From Geodermatophilus arenarius (GTDB lineage Bacteria; Actinomycetota; Actinomycetes; Mycobacteriales; Geodermatophilaceae): a DNA stretch of 64,000 nt. Numbering within the stretch: the stretch's first letter is position 1; every line of letters begins with the position of its first letter. This document shows, one piece after another, positions 21,084 through 32,808 of the stretch. A program made the translations under genes and the position numbers. The notes under the pieces are model-generated. The model was given only the letters and a program-made list of their open reading frames with translations. It did no database searches and had not been told where the DNA came from. The stretch is from positions 10,185 to 74,184 of the forward strand of contig NZ_JBHSGR010000026.1 in NCBI RefSeq assembly GCF_042654585.1, given 5' to 3'.

Positions 21084-22073
21084 TCAGCCGCGCAGGCCGA
21101 CCGTCCAGATCTCGCCGTCGAGCGTGACGACGTAGGCGGTCCGGCCCACCACCTCCATGGAGGTCGGCCGGTCGAGCGGCTCGGCCACCAGTTCGAAGCC
21201 GCCGTCCCGGGTCGCCCGGAGCAGCTGCCCGGTGTCCGGGTCCGCCGGCGACCCCTCCGGGTTGCCGGGCGTGAAGACGCCCTGCGACAGGGCGTAGACG
21301 CCACCCGGACCGCGCTCGACGTCCACGAGCAGCCGGCCACCCGAGGCGACCTCGCGGACGTCCTCGTCACCAGGCCGGAAGGCCAGCACCCGGCCGGTCG
21401 CCGGCTCGTGCGGGACCGGCCCGGCCAGGGCGACCAGCACGCTGCGGCCGTGGGCCGCCAGGCCGGTCGGGACGACGTTCCCCAGGGTCAGGACCTCGGT
21501 GATCCCGCCGTCGGAGGTCACGTGCAGGACGCGGTTGTGGTGTCCGTCGGTGACCAGGAAGCCGCCGTGCACTGCCTCCAACGCGTACTGCACGCCGGTG
21601 GGCACGAAGAAGTCCGTCTCCGGGGGGTTCTCGAGCGACCAGGCGCCGATGTCCGCGACGACCGTGCAGGTGTCCGGAGCGTCGACGCGATAGAGCCCGA
21701 CGACGTCGTCCCCGCCGACATCGGGGCCGACCAGCGTCACCAGCACATAGGCGGTCCGACCCTGGAAGGCGACGTCCATGGCACCGCCCGTGTCGTCCGG
21801 GGGGAGCACCCGCTCCGGCAGGCAGTCCGCGACCGTCGTCGCCTCCCCCGTGCGGCGGTCCACGCGGGTCAGGTCGCCGGAGACCGGCTCGGTGACGTAG
21901 AGGTCCCCACCGGGACCGACGGTGCTCCCGGAACCGCCGGCGAGCCCCTCCACCAGCAGCTGCGGCTCCGCGGTCCCGGCGGCTGGTGCGGCACTCGCCG
22001 TCGCAGGTGCGGCCAGAGCCAGCAGCAGCGCGGCGGCGGCAACCGCCGGAGCCCTTCCTGGAGTGCTCCCCAC
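21084..22073 (-). CDS. secreted ScyD/ScyE-like beta-propeller protein
   Basis: 329 residues. A signal peptide (about 1-32, ending in an Ala-rich ASAAPA site) is followed by NHL-like repeats: GPGGDLYVTEP, GVQYALEAVHGGFLVTDGHHN, GPGGVYALSQG. The layout matches the ScyD/ScyE family of exported six-bladed propellers, whose biochemical role is unclear outside scytonemin clusters. The GTG start at 22073 has GGGGAGGACC upstream; longer readings into the intergenic region lack codon bias. No scytonemin genes are nearby. Confidence 0.85.
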   Translation of the reverse strand: MGSTPGRAPAVAAAALLLALAAPATASAAPAAGTAEPQLLVEGLAGGSGSTVGPGGDLYVTEPVSGDLTRVDRRTGEATTVADCLPERVLPPDDTGGAMDVAFQGRTAYVLVTLVGPDVGGDDVVGLYRVDAPDTCTVVADIGAWSLENPPETDFFVPTGVQYALEAVHGGFLVTDGHHNRVLHVTSDGGITEVLTLGNVVPTGLAAHGRSVLVALAGPVPHEPATGRVLAFRPGDEDVREVASGGRLLVDVERGPGGVYALSQGVFTPGNPEGSPADPDTGQLLRATRDGGFELVAEPLDRPTSMEVVGRTAYVVTLDGEIWTVGLRG

Positions 22074-22405
22074 GGTCCTCCCCTTCCTCGACGCGGTCCC
22101 CCCTTCACGCGGCCGGGACGGCGCGTCGCCGCGCCCCTGCCGCGGACCGGACGGCCGGTGTACTCCGTCGCCGCGTGGGCCGGGACCCCGTTCCGGCACC
22201 GCGGTTCTCGGCTCACGGCACGGCACCACCTGCCGTGACGGCGCCCGACACGGCGCGAGACGACACTGGATCGACACCGGGCACCCCGACCGGCGAGAGG
22301 CGCCGCGTGGCGGTCGGTCGCGTCGGACGTCGAGATCCCGTGATCTCGACCGGCGGCACCGGCCCGGACGGTCGAGATCACGGGATCTCGACCCAGCCGA
22401 GTGGG
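22074..22405. other. 332-nt gap between ctaB and ScyD-like gene
   Basis: No gene seen. It contains the double palindrome at 22329-22392 and otherwise the leader of the ScyD-like gene. Confidence 0.6.
22329..22392. repeat. nested double palindrome downstream of ctaB
   Basis: A 22-nt unit (GTCGAGATC-CCGT-GATCTCGAC) at 22329-22350 recurs as its exact reverse complement at 22371-22392, 20 nt apart. Each unit is itself a 9-bp hairpin with a 4-nt loop. It starts 13 nt after the ctaB stop and may be its terminator or a dispersed repeat. Confidence 0.8.
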
Positions 22406-23320
22406 TCAGACGAGGACGTCGATGGCGATGGCGATCGACAGCAGCGTCATGTGGGTGATCGACACCGAGAACAGCTTCATCGGCCGGTCGGGGACGGCGG
22501 CGCGGATGCGGTCCAGCCACTGGTGGGTCTCGGCGACGTACCAGGCGCCGAGCAGGCCGCCGCCGATGGCGAAGGCCCAGTTCAGCACCGGGGTGATCGA
22601 CCCCATGAGCAGGGTGGCGCCCAGGGTCGCCCACGCCCACGCGACCGACTGGCGGCCGACGCTCTCCGGGCCGGCGACGACGGTCAGCATGGGGACGTTC
22701 GCGCGGGCGTAGTCGTCGCGGTAGCGGCTGGCCAGCGCCCAGAAGTGCGGCATCTGCCAGCAGAAGACGACGGCGAAGAAGGCGAGCGCCGGCCAGTCGA
22801 GCGAGCCGGTCACCGCCGCCCACCCGATGAGCACCGGCGCCGCGCCGGGGAAGGCCCCGAAGACCGTGTTGTGCCGGGTCCGGCGCTTGAGCACCATCGT
22901 GTAGACGACGGAGTAGGCCAGGATCGCGACCGCGGCCAGCGCGGTGGCCAGCGGCGTGGTCTCGAACCACAGGATCGCCAGCGACGCCGTGGCGAGGGCC
23001 GCCCCGAAGACCAGGGCCGCCCGCGGGGACACCACCCCGGCGGGGATCGGCCGGTTGCGCGTGCGGGACATCAGCCGGTCGATGTCGCGGTCGTACCAGC
23101 AGTTGAACACGTTGGCCGCGCCGGCGGCGAACATCCCGCCGACCATCGTCGCGGCCACCAGCCGCCAGGACGGCCACCCGTCGGCCGCCATCATCATCGC
23201 CGGCAGCGTCGTCACCAGCAGCAGCTCGACGAGCTTCGGCTTGGTCAGCGCGACGTAGGCCCCGACCACGCCCGACAGCCGGCGGGCCGGGACGGCCGGC
23301 CGCTGGGTGAGCGCCGTCAC
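22406..23320 (-). CDS. ctaB: protoheme IX farnesyltransferase (heme O synthase)
   Basis: UbiA-family membrane prenyltransferase, 304 residues and about nine helices. It adds a farnesyl chain to heme B to give heme O, the substrate of CtaA. The two Asp-rich motifs are NCWYDRDID and YRDDYARANVPM. GTG 23320 with an AGAGG ribosome site is preferred over the longer reading to 23419, whose N-terminal 33 residues are not family-like. It is divergent from tkt. Confidence 0.94.
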   Translation of the reverse strand: MTALTQRPAVPARRLSGVVGAYVALTKPKLVELLLVTTLPAMMMAADGWPSWRLVAATMVGGMFAAGAANVFNCWYDRDIDRLMSRTRNRPIPAGVVSPRAALVFGAALATASLAILWFETTPLATALAAVAILAYSVVYTMVLKRRTRHNTVFGAFPGAAPVLIGWAAVTGSLDWPALAFFAVVFCWQMPHFWALASRYRDDYARANVPMLTVVAGPESVGRQSVAWAWATLGATLLMGSITPVLNWAFAIGGGLLGAWYVAETHQWLDRIRAAVPDRPMKLFSVSITHMTLLSIAIAIDVLV

Positions 23321-23417
23321 CGGGCGGCCTCTGCCGCGCGCACGCACGGACGGCAGGGAGCCACCGGGCACGAAGACAGCACGATGGTCCCTTCGAACCG
23401 GGGTATGGAACGGGCCC

Positions 23418-23423
23418 ACTGTA
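23418..23423 (-). promoter_or_regulatory. candidate -10 for ctaB
   Basis: TACAGT, about 98 nt upstream of the ctaB GTG. Confidence 0.3.
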
Positions 23424-23457
23424 GCCCTCGGCCACCCCGCCCACCGGTGCGGATGAC

Positions 23458-23463
23458 TAGGGT
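23458..23463 (+). promoter_or_regulatory. candidate -10 for the tkt operon
   Basis: TAGGGT, about 190 nt upstream of the tkt ATG, implying a long leader. Confidence 0.25.
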
Positions 23464-23649
23464 CTGATCACGTTGACGCCGCGGGAACTGCGGGTAGGGC
23501 CGTCGCCGACGACGGAGGGTCACGGGTCGAGGGAGACCAGGGACACGGCCGATCCGCTGCCCCGCACCCGACGTCGTCCGCCCGGGAGCACGGACCACCG
23601 CTCCCCGGACGGCCCCACGCACGGCCGACCTCGAGGAGTTCCGCCCGAC

Positions 23650-25875
<2,226 letters not shown>

Positions 25876-25907
25876 ACCCACGCGGCCTCACCACGAAGGG
25901 CAGAGAC

Positions 25908-27011
25908 ATGGCACAGAACGAGAAGCTGGCCGAGCTGTCACAGGCGGGCGTCGCCGTCTGGCTCGACGACCTGTCGCGGGACCGCATCCGCAGCGGCAAC
26001 CTGCAGTCGCTGGTCGACGAGCGCTCCGTCGTCGGCGTCACCACCAACCCGACGATCTTCGCCGCCGCGATCAGCGGGTCGGAGTCCTACGACGACCAGC
26101 TGCACGCCCTCGCGGTGCGCCAGGTGAGCGTCGAGGAGGCGCTGCGCACCATCACCGCCTCCGACGTGCGCGACGCCTGCGACCTGCTGGCCCCCGTGGC
26201 CGAGCGGCAGCCCGGCGACGGCCGGGTGTCGCTGGAGGTCGCGCCGGGCCTGGCGCACGACACCGACGCCACCGCCGCCGAGGCCGCGCACCTGTGGTGG
26301 CTGGTGGACCGGCCGAACCTCTACATCAAGATCCCGGCCACCGTGGAGGGCCTGCCGGCCATCACGACGTCGATCGCCCGCGGGATCAGCGTCAACGTCA
26401 CCCTGATCTTCAGCCTCGAGCGGTACCGCGCCGTCATGGACGCCTACCTGTCCGGGCTGGAGCAGCGCCTCGAACAGGACCCCGACGCCGACCTCAGCGG
26501 GATCGCCTCCGTCGCCTCGTTCTTCGTGTCCCGCGTGGACAGCGAGATCGACAAGCGGCTGGAGAAGGCCGGCGCCGACCAGCTCAAGGGCAAGGCCGCG
26601 CTGGCCAACGCGCAGCTGGCCTACCAGGCCTACGAGGAGGTCTTCTCCTCCGACCGCTGGAAGGCGCTGGAGGCCAAGGGCGCGAGGCCGCAGCGGCCGC
26701 TGTGGGCCTCGACCGGGGTGAAGAACCCGGAGTACTCCGACACGCTCTACGTCAGCGAGCTCATCGCCCCCGGCACCGTGAACACGATGCCGGAGAAGAC
26801 GCTGCAGGCCTACGCCGACCACGGCGCGGCGGGCACCCCGGTGCAGAAGACCTACGACGACGCCGCGGCGACGATGAAGGCCATCGCCGACGCCGGCGTC
26901 GACCTCGACGACGTGTTCCGCGTCCTCGAGGAGGAGGGCGTGCGGAAGTTCGTCGACTCGTGGGACGAGCTCACCGAGTCCGTGCGCGGCCAGCTCGAGG
27001 ACAAGGCATGA
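25908..27011 (+). CDS. tal: transaldolase
   Basis: 367 residues, the long actinobacterial class. The Schiff-base lysine lies in NLYIKIPAT; GVTTNPTIF and STGVKNPEYSD are further hallmarks. It transfers dihydroxyacetone units between sugar phosphates. ATG 25908 lies 32 nt after tkt, and its stop overlaps the pgi start (ATGA). Confidence 0.97.
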   Translation: MAQNEKLAELSQAGVAVWLDDLSRDRIRSGNLQSLVDERSVVGVTTNPTIFAAAISGSESYDDQLHALAVRQVSVEEALRTITASDVRDACDLLAPVAERQPGDGRVSLEVAPGLAHDTDATAAEAAHLWWLVDRPNLYIKIPATVEGLPAITTSIARGISVNVTLIFSLERYRAVMDAYLSGLEQRLEQDPDADLSGIASVASFFVSRVDSEIDKRLEKAGADQLKGKAALANAQLAYQAYEEVFSSDRWKALEAKGARPQRPLWASTGVKNPEYSDTLYVSELIAPGTVNTMPEKTLQAYADHGAAGTPVQKTYDDAAATMKAIADAGVDLDDVFRVLEEEGVRKFVDSWDELTESVRGQLEDKA

Positions 27012-28618
27012 CGCTGGAGTTCTCCTGCTCCGGCCTCGACGTCCCGGAGGTCGTCCGCACCCAGCTCGCCGACGACGACGTCGCCGCGCGCCTGGTGGCC
27101 AAGGACGCCACCCTCTGGGGCCCCGAGGCCGAGAGCGAGGCCTCGATCCGGCTCGGCTGGCTGGACCTGCCCGCGTCCTCGCGCGAGCTGGTGTCCCGGC
27201 TGGCCGAGCTGCGGGCCGAGCTCGCCGGCGAGGGGATCGACCGCGTCGTCCTGTGCGGCATGGGCGGTTCCTCGCTGGCGCCGGAGGTCATCTGCCGCAC
27301 CGCGGGCGCGCCGCTGGTCGTCCTCGACACCACCGACCCCGGGCAGGTCGCCGCGGCGATGACCGACCTCGACCGCACCGTGGTCGTGGTCAGCTCCAAG
27401 TCCGGCGGCACGATCGAGACCGACAGCCACCGGCGGGCGTTCGTCGCCGCGTTCGCCGAGGCGGGGCTGGACGAGAAGGAGGTCGGCCGGCGGTTCGTCG
27501 TCGTCACCGACCCCGGCTCCCCGCTGGCCGACACCGCCGCCGCCATGGGCGCCCGCGCGGTGTTCCTCGCCGACCCGAACGTCGGCGGCCGCTACAGCGC
27601 CCTGTCGGCGTTCGGGCTGGTGCCCGCGGCGCTGGCCGGGGTGGACGTCGGCACCCTGCTGGACGAGGCCGCCGACCTCGCCGAGCACCTCGCCGAGCCG
27701 GACAACCCGGCGCTGGAGCTCGGCGTCGCCATGGGCGCGGGCTTCCGCACCGGCCGGGACAAGGTCGCCCTCGCCGAGGGCACCGGCGGCAGCGGCCCGC
27801 GCATCGAGGGCTTCGGCGACTGGGCCGAGCAGCTCATCGCCGAGTCCACCGGCAAGGAGGGCCGGGGGCTGCTGCCCGTGGTCCTGGAGTCGGTGGACGC
27901 GCCCGGGTCGCAGGCGCCGGACGCGCTGCTGGCCGTCGTCGACGGGGACCCGGTCGACGGCCGGCCCTCGGTCGGCGTCACCGGCCCGCTGGGCGCGCAG
28001 TTCCTCGGCTGGGAGTACGCGACGGCGGTGGCCGGGCGGGTGCTGGGGATCAACCCCTTCGACCAGCCCAACGTCACCGAGTCCAAGCAGAACACCTCGC
28101 GGATCCTCGAGTCCGGCCTGCCCGAGGAGCGGCCGGCCGCCACGATCGGCGCGGTCGAGCTGTACGCCTCCGGCGGCGTGCTCGACGGCGTCGACCTGAC
28201 CCAGGCCGACGGGCTGCGGCTGGCGCTGGACGCCCTGCTGGGCGCCGTCCCGCCGCGTGGCTACCTCGCCGTCATGGCGTACCTGGACCGCGAGGCCGAC
28301 GCCCGGGCCGGCGAGCTGCGTGCGGCGCTGGCCCGCCGCACGGAGCACGCGGTCACCTTCGGGTGGGGTCCGCGCTTCCTGCACTCGACCGGCCAGTACC
28401 ACAAGGGCGGTCCGCAGGTCGGCGCGTTCCTGCAGCTCACCGGCGCGGTGACGCAGGACCTCCCGGTGCCCGACCGGCCGTACTCCTTCGGCACGCTGCA
28501 GGCCGCCCAGGCCGCCGGCGACCGGCAGGCGCTGGCCGACCGGCAGCGCCCGCTGCTGCACCTGCACCTGACCGACCGGTCCGCCGGCATCGACCAGGTC
28601 CTCGCTGCCCTCGACTGA
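27008..28618 (+). CDS. pgi: glucose-6-phosphate isomerase
   Basis: 536 residues. SIS domains carry the phosphate-binding GMGGSSLAPEV and SSKSGGTIET motifs. It interconverts glucose-6-phosphate and fructose-6-phosphate, closing the loop between glycolysis and the pentose phosphate genes around it. ATG 27008 overlaps the tal stop by 4 nt. This is the bacterial class fused in an operon with tal and zwf, as in many actinobacteria. Confidence 0.95.
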   Translation: MTLEFSCSGLDVPEVVRTQLADDDVAARLVAKDATLWGPEAESEASIRLGWLDLPASSRELVSRLAELRAELAGEGIDRVVLCGMGGSSLAPEVICRTAGAPLVVLDTTDPGQVAAAMTDLDRTVVVVSSKSGGTIETDSHRRAFVAAFAEAGLDEKEVGRRFVVVTDPGSPLADTAAAMGARAVFLADPNVGGRYSALSAFGLVPAALAGVDVGTLLDEAADLAEHLAEPDNPALELGVAMGAGFRTGRDKVALAEGTGGSGPRIEGFGDWAEQLIAESTGKEGRGLLPVVLESVDAPGSQAPDALLAVVDGDPVDGRPSVGVTGPLGAQFLGWEYATAVAGRVLGINPFDQPNVTESKQNTSRILESGLPEERPAATIGAVELYASGGVLDGVDLTQADGLRLALDALLGAVPPRGYLAVMAYLDREADARAGELRAALARRTEHAVTFGWGPRFLHSTGQYHKGGPQVGAFLQLTGAVTQDLPVPDRPYSFGTLQAAQAAGDRQALADRQRPLLHLHLTDRSAGIDQVLAALD

Positions 28619-28643
28619 CCCTGCACCCCCTCGAGGAGGGCAC

Positions 28644-30161
28644 GTGATCCCCAACCCGCTGCGCGACCCGCGGGACCGGCGGCTGCCGCGGGTCCCCGAG
28701 CCCTGCGCCCTGGTCGTCTTCGGCATCACCGGCGACCTGGCCCGCAAGAAGCTGCTCCCGGCCGTGTACGACCTGGCCAACCGCGGGCTGCTGCCGACGA
28801 ACTTCGCGCTGCTGGGCTTCGCCCGGCGGGACTGGGGTGACCAGGACTTCGCCGAGCTGGCACGGGACGCGGCCCGCAACGCGGCCCGCACGCCGTGGCG
28901 GGAGGAGGTGTGGGAGCGGCTGGCCAACAGCGTCCGGTTCGTCCAGGGCTCCTTCGACGACGACAACGCCTTCGACGAGCTCGCCCACGCCCTCGCCGAC
29001 CTGGAGAGCAGCCACGGCATCGGCGGCAACGCGGCGTTCTACCTGTCGATCCCGCCGGCGATGTTCCCCGTCGTGCTCAAGCAGATGCAGCGCACCGGCA
29101 TGGCCGAGAGCACGCCGGACCGGTGGCGGCGGGTCGTCGTCGAGAAGCCCTTCGGCACCGACCTCGCCTCCAGCCGGGAGCTCAACGAGCTGGTCGACTC
29201 GGTGTTCAGCGCCGAGGACGTCTTCCGCATCGACCACTACCTGGGCAAGGAGACCGTCCAGAACCTCATGGCGCTGCGGTTCGCCAACGAGCTGTTCGAG
29301 CCGGTCTGGAACGGCCACCACGTCGACTCGGTGCAGATCACCATGGCCGAGGACGTCGGCATCGGCGGGCGGGCGGGCTTCTACGAGAAGACCGGGGCGG
29401 CGCGCGACGTGCTGCAGAACCACCTGCTGCAGCTGCTCGCGCTCACCGCGATGGAGGAGCCGGTCGAGTTCTCGGCCGACGAGATCCGCACCGAGAAGCT
29501 CAAGGTGCTGCGCGCGATCTCGCTGCCCGAGGACCTGCACACCTTCGCCGTCCGCGGCCAGTACGAGCAGGGCTGGCTGGCGGGTCAGCGGGCCAGGGGC
29601 TACCGGCAGGAGGAGGGCGTCGACGCGCACTCGACCACCGAGACCTACGCCGCGGTCCGGCTCGGGGTGGAGACCCGCCGGTGGGCCGGCGTGCCGTTCT
29701 ACCTGCGCACCGGCAAGCGGCTGCCGCGGCGGGTCACCGAGATCGCGCTGGTGTTCAACCGGGCGCCGCACCTGCCCTTCGCCGACACCGACACCGAGGA
29801 GCTGGGCAACAACCAGCTGGTGGTGCGCGTGCAGCCCGACGAGGGGGTCACCCTCAAGTTCGGGTCGAAGGTGCCCGGCAGCGTCATGGAGGTCCGGGAC
29901 GTGTCCATGGACTTCCTCTACGGCGAGCAGTTCACCGAGGCCAGCCCCGAGGCCTACGAGCGGCTGCTGCTGGACGTGCTGCTCGGCGACGCCACGCTGT
30001 TCCCGCGCAACGCCGAGGTCGAGGCCTCCTGGGCCGTCATCGACCCGCTCGAGGAGTTCTGGGCCGGCAGCACGCCGCACGCCTACCGGGCCGGCGAGTG
30101 GGGGCCGCGCGCGGCCGACGAGATGCTGGCCGCCGAGGGCCGCCGGTGGCGGCGTCCGTGA
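28644..30161 (+). CDS. zwf: glucose-6-phosphate 1-dehydrogenase
   Basis: 505 residues. The nucleotide-binding GITGDLARKKLLPA is near the N-terminus, the substrate and catalytic RIDHYLGKETVQN (His of the pair) in the middle, and EKPFGTD between. It makes NADPH in the first pentose phosphate step and is usually stimulated by OpcA, encoded next. GTG 28644 has GAGGAGGGC upstream. Confidence 0.97.
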   Translation: MIPNPLRDPRDRRLPRVPEPCALVVFGITGDLARKKLLPAVYDLANRGLLPTNFALLGFARRDWGDQDFAELARDAARNAARTPWREEVWERLANSVRFVQGSFDDDNAFDELAHALADLESSHGIGGNAAFYLSIPPAMFPVVLKQMQRTGMAESTPDRWRRVVVEKPFGTDLASSRELNELVDSVFSAEDVFRIDHYLGKETVQNLMALRFANELFEPVWNGHHVDSVQITMAEDVGIGGRAGFYEKTGAARDVLQNHLLQLLALTAMEEPVEFSADEIRTEKLKVLRAISLPEDLHTFAVRGQYEQGWLAGQRARGYRQEEGVDAHSTTETYAAVRLGVETRRWAGVPFYLRTGKRLPRRVTEIALVFNRAPHLPFADTDTEELGNNQLVVRVQPDEGVTLKFGSKVPGSVMEVRDVSMDFLYGEQFTEASPEAYERLLLDVLLGDATLFPRNAEVEASWAVIDPLEEFWAGSTPHAYRAGEWGPRAADEMLAAEGRRWRRP

Positions 30162-30186
30162 GGCGCCCCCGCGGAGAGGAGACGCG

Positions 30187-31356
30187 ATGACGACGCTCTG
30201 GGACACCACCGGCTCGGCCGTGGTCAAGGAGCTCGCCGCCCAGCGGCGGACCGGCGGAGCGGTGCTGTCGGGGGTGGCGCTGACCCTGGTGGTCGTGGCC
30301 GACGAGGGCCGGGTGGCCGAGGCCGAGGAGGCCGCGACGGCGGCCGCCGAGCAGCACCCCTGCCGGATCCTCGTCGTCGTCCGCCGGCAGATCGAGGCCC
30401 CGGTGCCGCGGCTGGACGCCGAGGTGTCCATCGGCGGGCGGCTGGGCCCCGGCGAGGCGGTCGTCATGCGCATGTACGGGCGCCTGGCGCTGCACGCGGA
30501 GTCGGTCGTGCTGCCGCTGCTGGCCGCCGACGCGCCGGTGGTCACCTGGTGGCACACCGAGCCGCCGCGGCAGCTGAGCACCGACGCGCTCGCGGTCATC
30601 GCCGACCGGCGGATCACCGACAGCACGTCGGCGTCGGACCAGCTGGCCTCGCTGCGGACCCGGGCGCACGACTACTCCCCCGGCGACACCGACCTGGCCT
30701 GGACCCGCGCCACCGGCTGGCGGGCGACGCTCACCTCCGCGCTGGACTCGGTGTCCGGCCGCCGCGGGGACGTGGTGAAGGTGCTCGGCGCCCGCGTCGA
30801 GGGCGACCCCGGGGCGGCCACCGCCCAGTTGCTGCGCGGCTGGCTCGCGTCCCGCACCGGCAGCGCGGTCGAGGTCGTGCAGGCCACCCGGCACCCCGGG
30901 CCCAGCGGCATCGACTCGGTGTTCCTGACGCTGGACCAGGACGAGGAGGTGCGCGTGCACGCCGACCGCCGCGGCGGCGCGGTGATCAGCCAGCCGTACC
31001 GGCCCGACGCCACGATGGCGCTGCCCGACCGGTCGCTGGGCGACCTGCTCGGCGAGGAGCTGCGCCGGCTGGACCCCGACGAGCCGTACGCCGAGGCGCT
31101 GGAGGCCACCACCGGGGTGACCGGCCTGGCCGGCCGGGCGCCGGTGCGCGCGCACGTGTGGGTGGACCCGGCCGAGCACGCGGGCGCGCCGTTCGCGAGG
31201 GACGACGTCGGCACCAACAGCCCGCACGGGGAGGCGCCGACGGTGCCGCCGGACTCCGAGGGCACCGACGAGGTGGCCGAGCACGGCGAGCACGACACCC
31301 CGGACCCGACGGCGCCCGAGACCCCGTCCGAGGCCGGCTCCGGAGCGGCGCGGTGA
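30187..31356 (+). CDS. opcA: OpcA, glucose-6-phosphate dehydrogenase assembly/activator protein
   Basis: 389 residues. The recognisable core runs to about residue 330 (MTTLWDTTGSAVVKEL at the start, VVTWWHTEPP, and the C-terminal HADRRGGAVIS). The last 60 residues are acidic and disordered. OpcA is needed for full Zwf activity in cyanobacteria and is linked to zwf in actinobacteria. ATG 30187 has GGAGAGGAGAC upstream, and the stop overlaps pgl (GTGA). Confidence 0.95.
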   Translation: MTTLWDTTGSAVVKELAAQRRTGGAVLSGVALTLVVVADEGRVAEAEEAATAAAEQHPCRILVVVRRQIEAPVPRLDAEVSIGGRLGPGEAVVMRMYGRLALHAESVVLPLLAADAPVVTWWHTEPPRQLSTDALAVIADRRITDSTSASDQLASLRTRAHDYSPGDTDLAWTRATGWRATLTSALDSVSGRRGDVVKVLGARVEGDPGAATAQLLRGWLASRTGSAVEVVQATRHPGPSGIDSVFLTLDQDEEVRVHADRRGGAVISQPYRPDATMALPDRSLGDLLGEELRRLDPDEPYAEALEATTGVTGLAGRAPVRAHVWVDPAEHAGAPFARDDVGTNSPHGEAPTVPPDSEGTDEVAEHGEHDTPDPTAPETPSEAGSGAAR

Positions 31357-32180
31357 CGCTGCCTCCCGGGGACCGGATCGCCGAGGCGCTCGCGGAGCGG
31401 ATCGAGGGCCCCACGCCCGGGATCGTCGTCGAGCCCGACGCCGAGCTGCTGGCGCGGGCGGTGGCCTCCGCGCTGGTCGCGCGGCTGGCCGCGGCCCAGG
31501 CGGTGCACGGGACGGCGTCGGTGGTGCTCACCGGCGGCGGGATCGGGACGGCGGTGCTGCGGCACGCCGCGGAGCTGGCCGAGGAGCCGGCGCCCGGTCA
31601 GGCGGTCGACTGGACCGCCGTCGACGTCTGGTGGGGCGACGAGCGGTTCGTCCCGGCCGACGACGACGAGCGCAACGAGAAGGGCGCCCGCGAGGCGCTG
31701 CTGGACCGGGTCGGGGCGCCGCCGGAGCGGGTGCACCCGATCCCGGCGTCCGACGCCGGCTTCGACACCCCGGAGGAGGCCGCGGACTGGTACGCCGGGG
31801 CCCTGGCCGACGCCGCCCGCGACGCCGGGACCGACGGCCCGCTCCCCCGGTTCGACGTCCTGCTGCTCGGGATGGGCCCCGAGGGCCACGTGGCGTCGAT
31901 CTTCCCGGACTCCCCCGCGGTCTCCGACGAACGGACCGTGGTGCCTGTGCGGGACTGCCCGAAGCCGCCGCCGACGCGGGTGAGCCTCGGCTTCGCCGCG
32001 ATCACCGCCGCCGAGGAGGTCTGGCTGCTGGTGTCCGGGGAGGGCAAGGCCGAGGCCGTGGCACGGGCGCTGGGTGGCGCCGACCGCGCCGAGGTCCCGG
32101 CCGCCGGGGCCCGCGGCCGCCGGGCGACCCGCTGGCTGCTCGACGCCGCCGCCGCGAGCCGCCTGCCCGGGGCGGGGTGA
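31353..32180 (+). CDS. pgl: 6-phosphogluconolactonase
   Basis: 275 residues, DevB/SOL type. The motifs VDVWWGDERFVP and LLGMGPEGHVASIFP are both intact. It hydrolyses the lactone made by Zwf. GTG 31353 overlaps the opcA stop. It closes the operon, and a hairpin follows 51 nt after the stop. Confidence 0.95.
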   Translation: MTLPPGDRIAEALAERIEGPTPGIVVEPDAELLARAVASALVARLAAAQAVHGTASVVLTGGGIGTAVLRHAAELAEEPAPGQAVDWTAVDVWWGDERFVPADDDERNEKGAREALLDRVGAPPERVHPIPASDAGFDTPEEAADWYAGALADAARDAGTDGPLPRFDVLLLGMGPEGHVASIFPDSPAVSDERTVVPVRDCPKPPPTRVSLGFAAITAAEEVWLLVSGEGKAEAVARALGGADRAEVPAAGARGRRATRWLLDAAAASRLPGAG

Positions 32181-32424
32181 CCACCGTCGACGGCTGCCTG
32201 CCGTGCGCCGTCGACGGAGGCCGACGCGTCCTCCTCCCGCACGCGGGTGCGGGAGGACGAGCCGTGGCGGCTGTCGGTCGTGCTCCGCGGGGTGCTGCCC
32301 GTCGACCCGGCGCCGCACCGCGAGGGCGGCCGCTGGCCGACGGCCGCGGGCTGCCGACGCCCGGCACGCCCGGTGCCCCGGCGGCGGCCCACGGGGCCGC
32401 CGCCGGGGCGGTCAGACCGGAGCT
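32181..32424. other. gap between pgl and rbpA; possible frameshifted small ORF
   Basis: Two overlapping plus-strand frames share gene-like codon bias: one from GTG 32177 for about 20 codons (VTTVDGCLPCAVDGG), the other from GTG 32247 for about 45 codons (EDEPWRLSVVLRGVLPVDPA). They could be halves of a short gene broken at the hairpin 32232-32257, or chance. The two genes flanking the gap converge. Confidence 0.35.
32232..32257. terminator. hairpin after pgl
   Basis: An 11-bp perfect stem TCCTCCCGCAC/GTGCGGGAGGA with loop GCGG, 51 nt past the pgl stop, without a T-tract. Confidence 0.55.
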
Positions 32425-32766
32425 CTAGGCGCCGCGGCGGGCCCGCAGCTTGGCGAGGGCCTCCTCGAGGAGGGCGTCACCGTCGGCGTCGCTGCGCCGC
32501 TCACGCACGTAGGCGAGGTGCGTCTTGTACGGCTCGGTCCGTGGCGCCGGCGGCGGCGCCTGCGGGTCCTGACCGGCCGGGAGACCGCAGCGCGGGCAGT
32601 CCCAGGTCTCGGGGACCTCCGCGTCGGTGGCGAAGGCTACCCGCGTCTCGTGACCCGAGCTGCACCAGTAGCCGACCCGGTGCCGCGGGGCCGCCTCTCC
32701 GCGCTCGGCCTCACCCATCGGACCCGCGCCGACCCGGGTCCCCCGGATCGCGTTGCCACCAGCCAC
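32425..32766 (-). CDS. rbpA: RNA polymerase-binding protein RbpA
   Basis: 113 residues. Actinobacteria-specific activator that binds the principal sigma factor and stabilises the open complex. The basal linker and core are clear: GNAIRGTRVGAGPMGEAERGE, then zinc-site residues WCSSGHE and CPRCG, and the C-terminal sigma-interacting tail KTHLAYVRERRS. I chose GTG 32766, which has GAGGGGG 6 nt upstream and matches the usual N-terminus. The longer reading to 32805 adds 13 residues. A 12-bp palindrome lies 43 bp upstream. Confidence 0.94.
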   Translation of the reverse strand: MAGGNAIRGTRVGAGPMGEAERGEAAPRHRVGYWCSSGHETRVAFATDAEVPETWDCPRCGLPAGQDPQAPPPAPRTEPYKTHLAYVRERRSDADGDALLEEALAKLRARRGA

Positions 32767-32808
32767 GAGCGCCCCCTCGTCCTGACCTGCCTGCTGGATC
32801 GTCACGGC

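Larger units (their letters stand above)
23321..23649. other. 329-nt divergent promoter region, ctaB / tkt
   Basis: No gene here. Candidate -10 hexamers: TACAGT on the minus strand (23418-23423) for ctaB and TAGGGT on the plus strand (23458-23463) for tkt. No -35 or operator is obvious. Confidence 0.5.
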
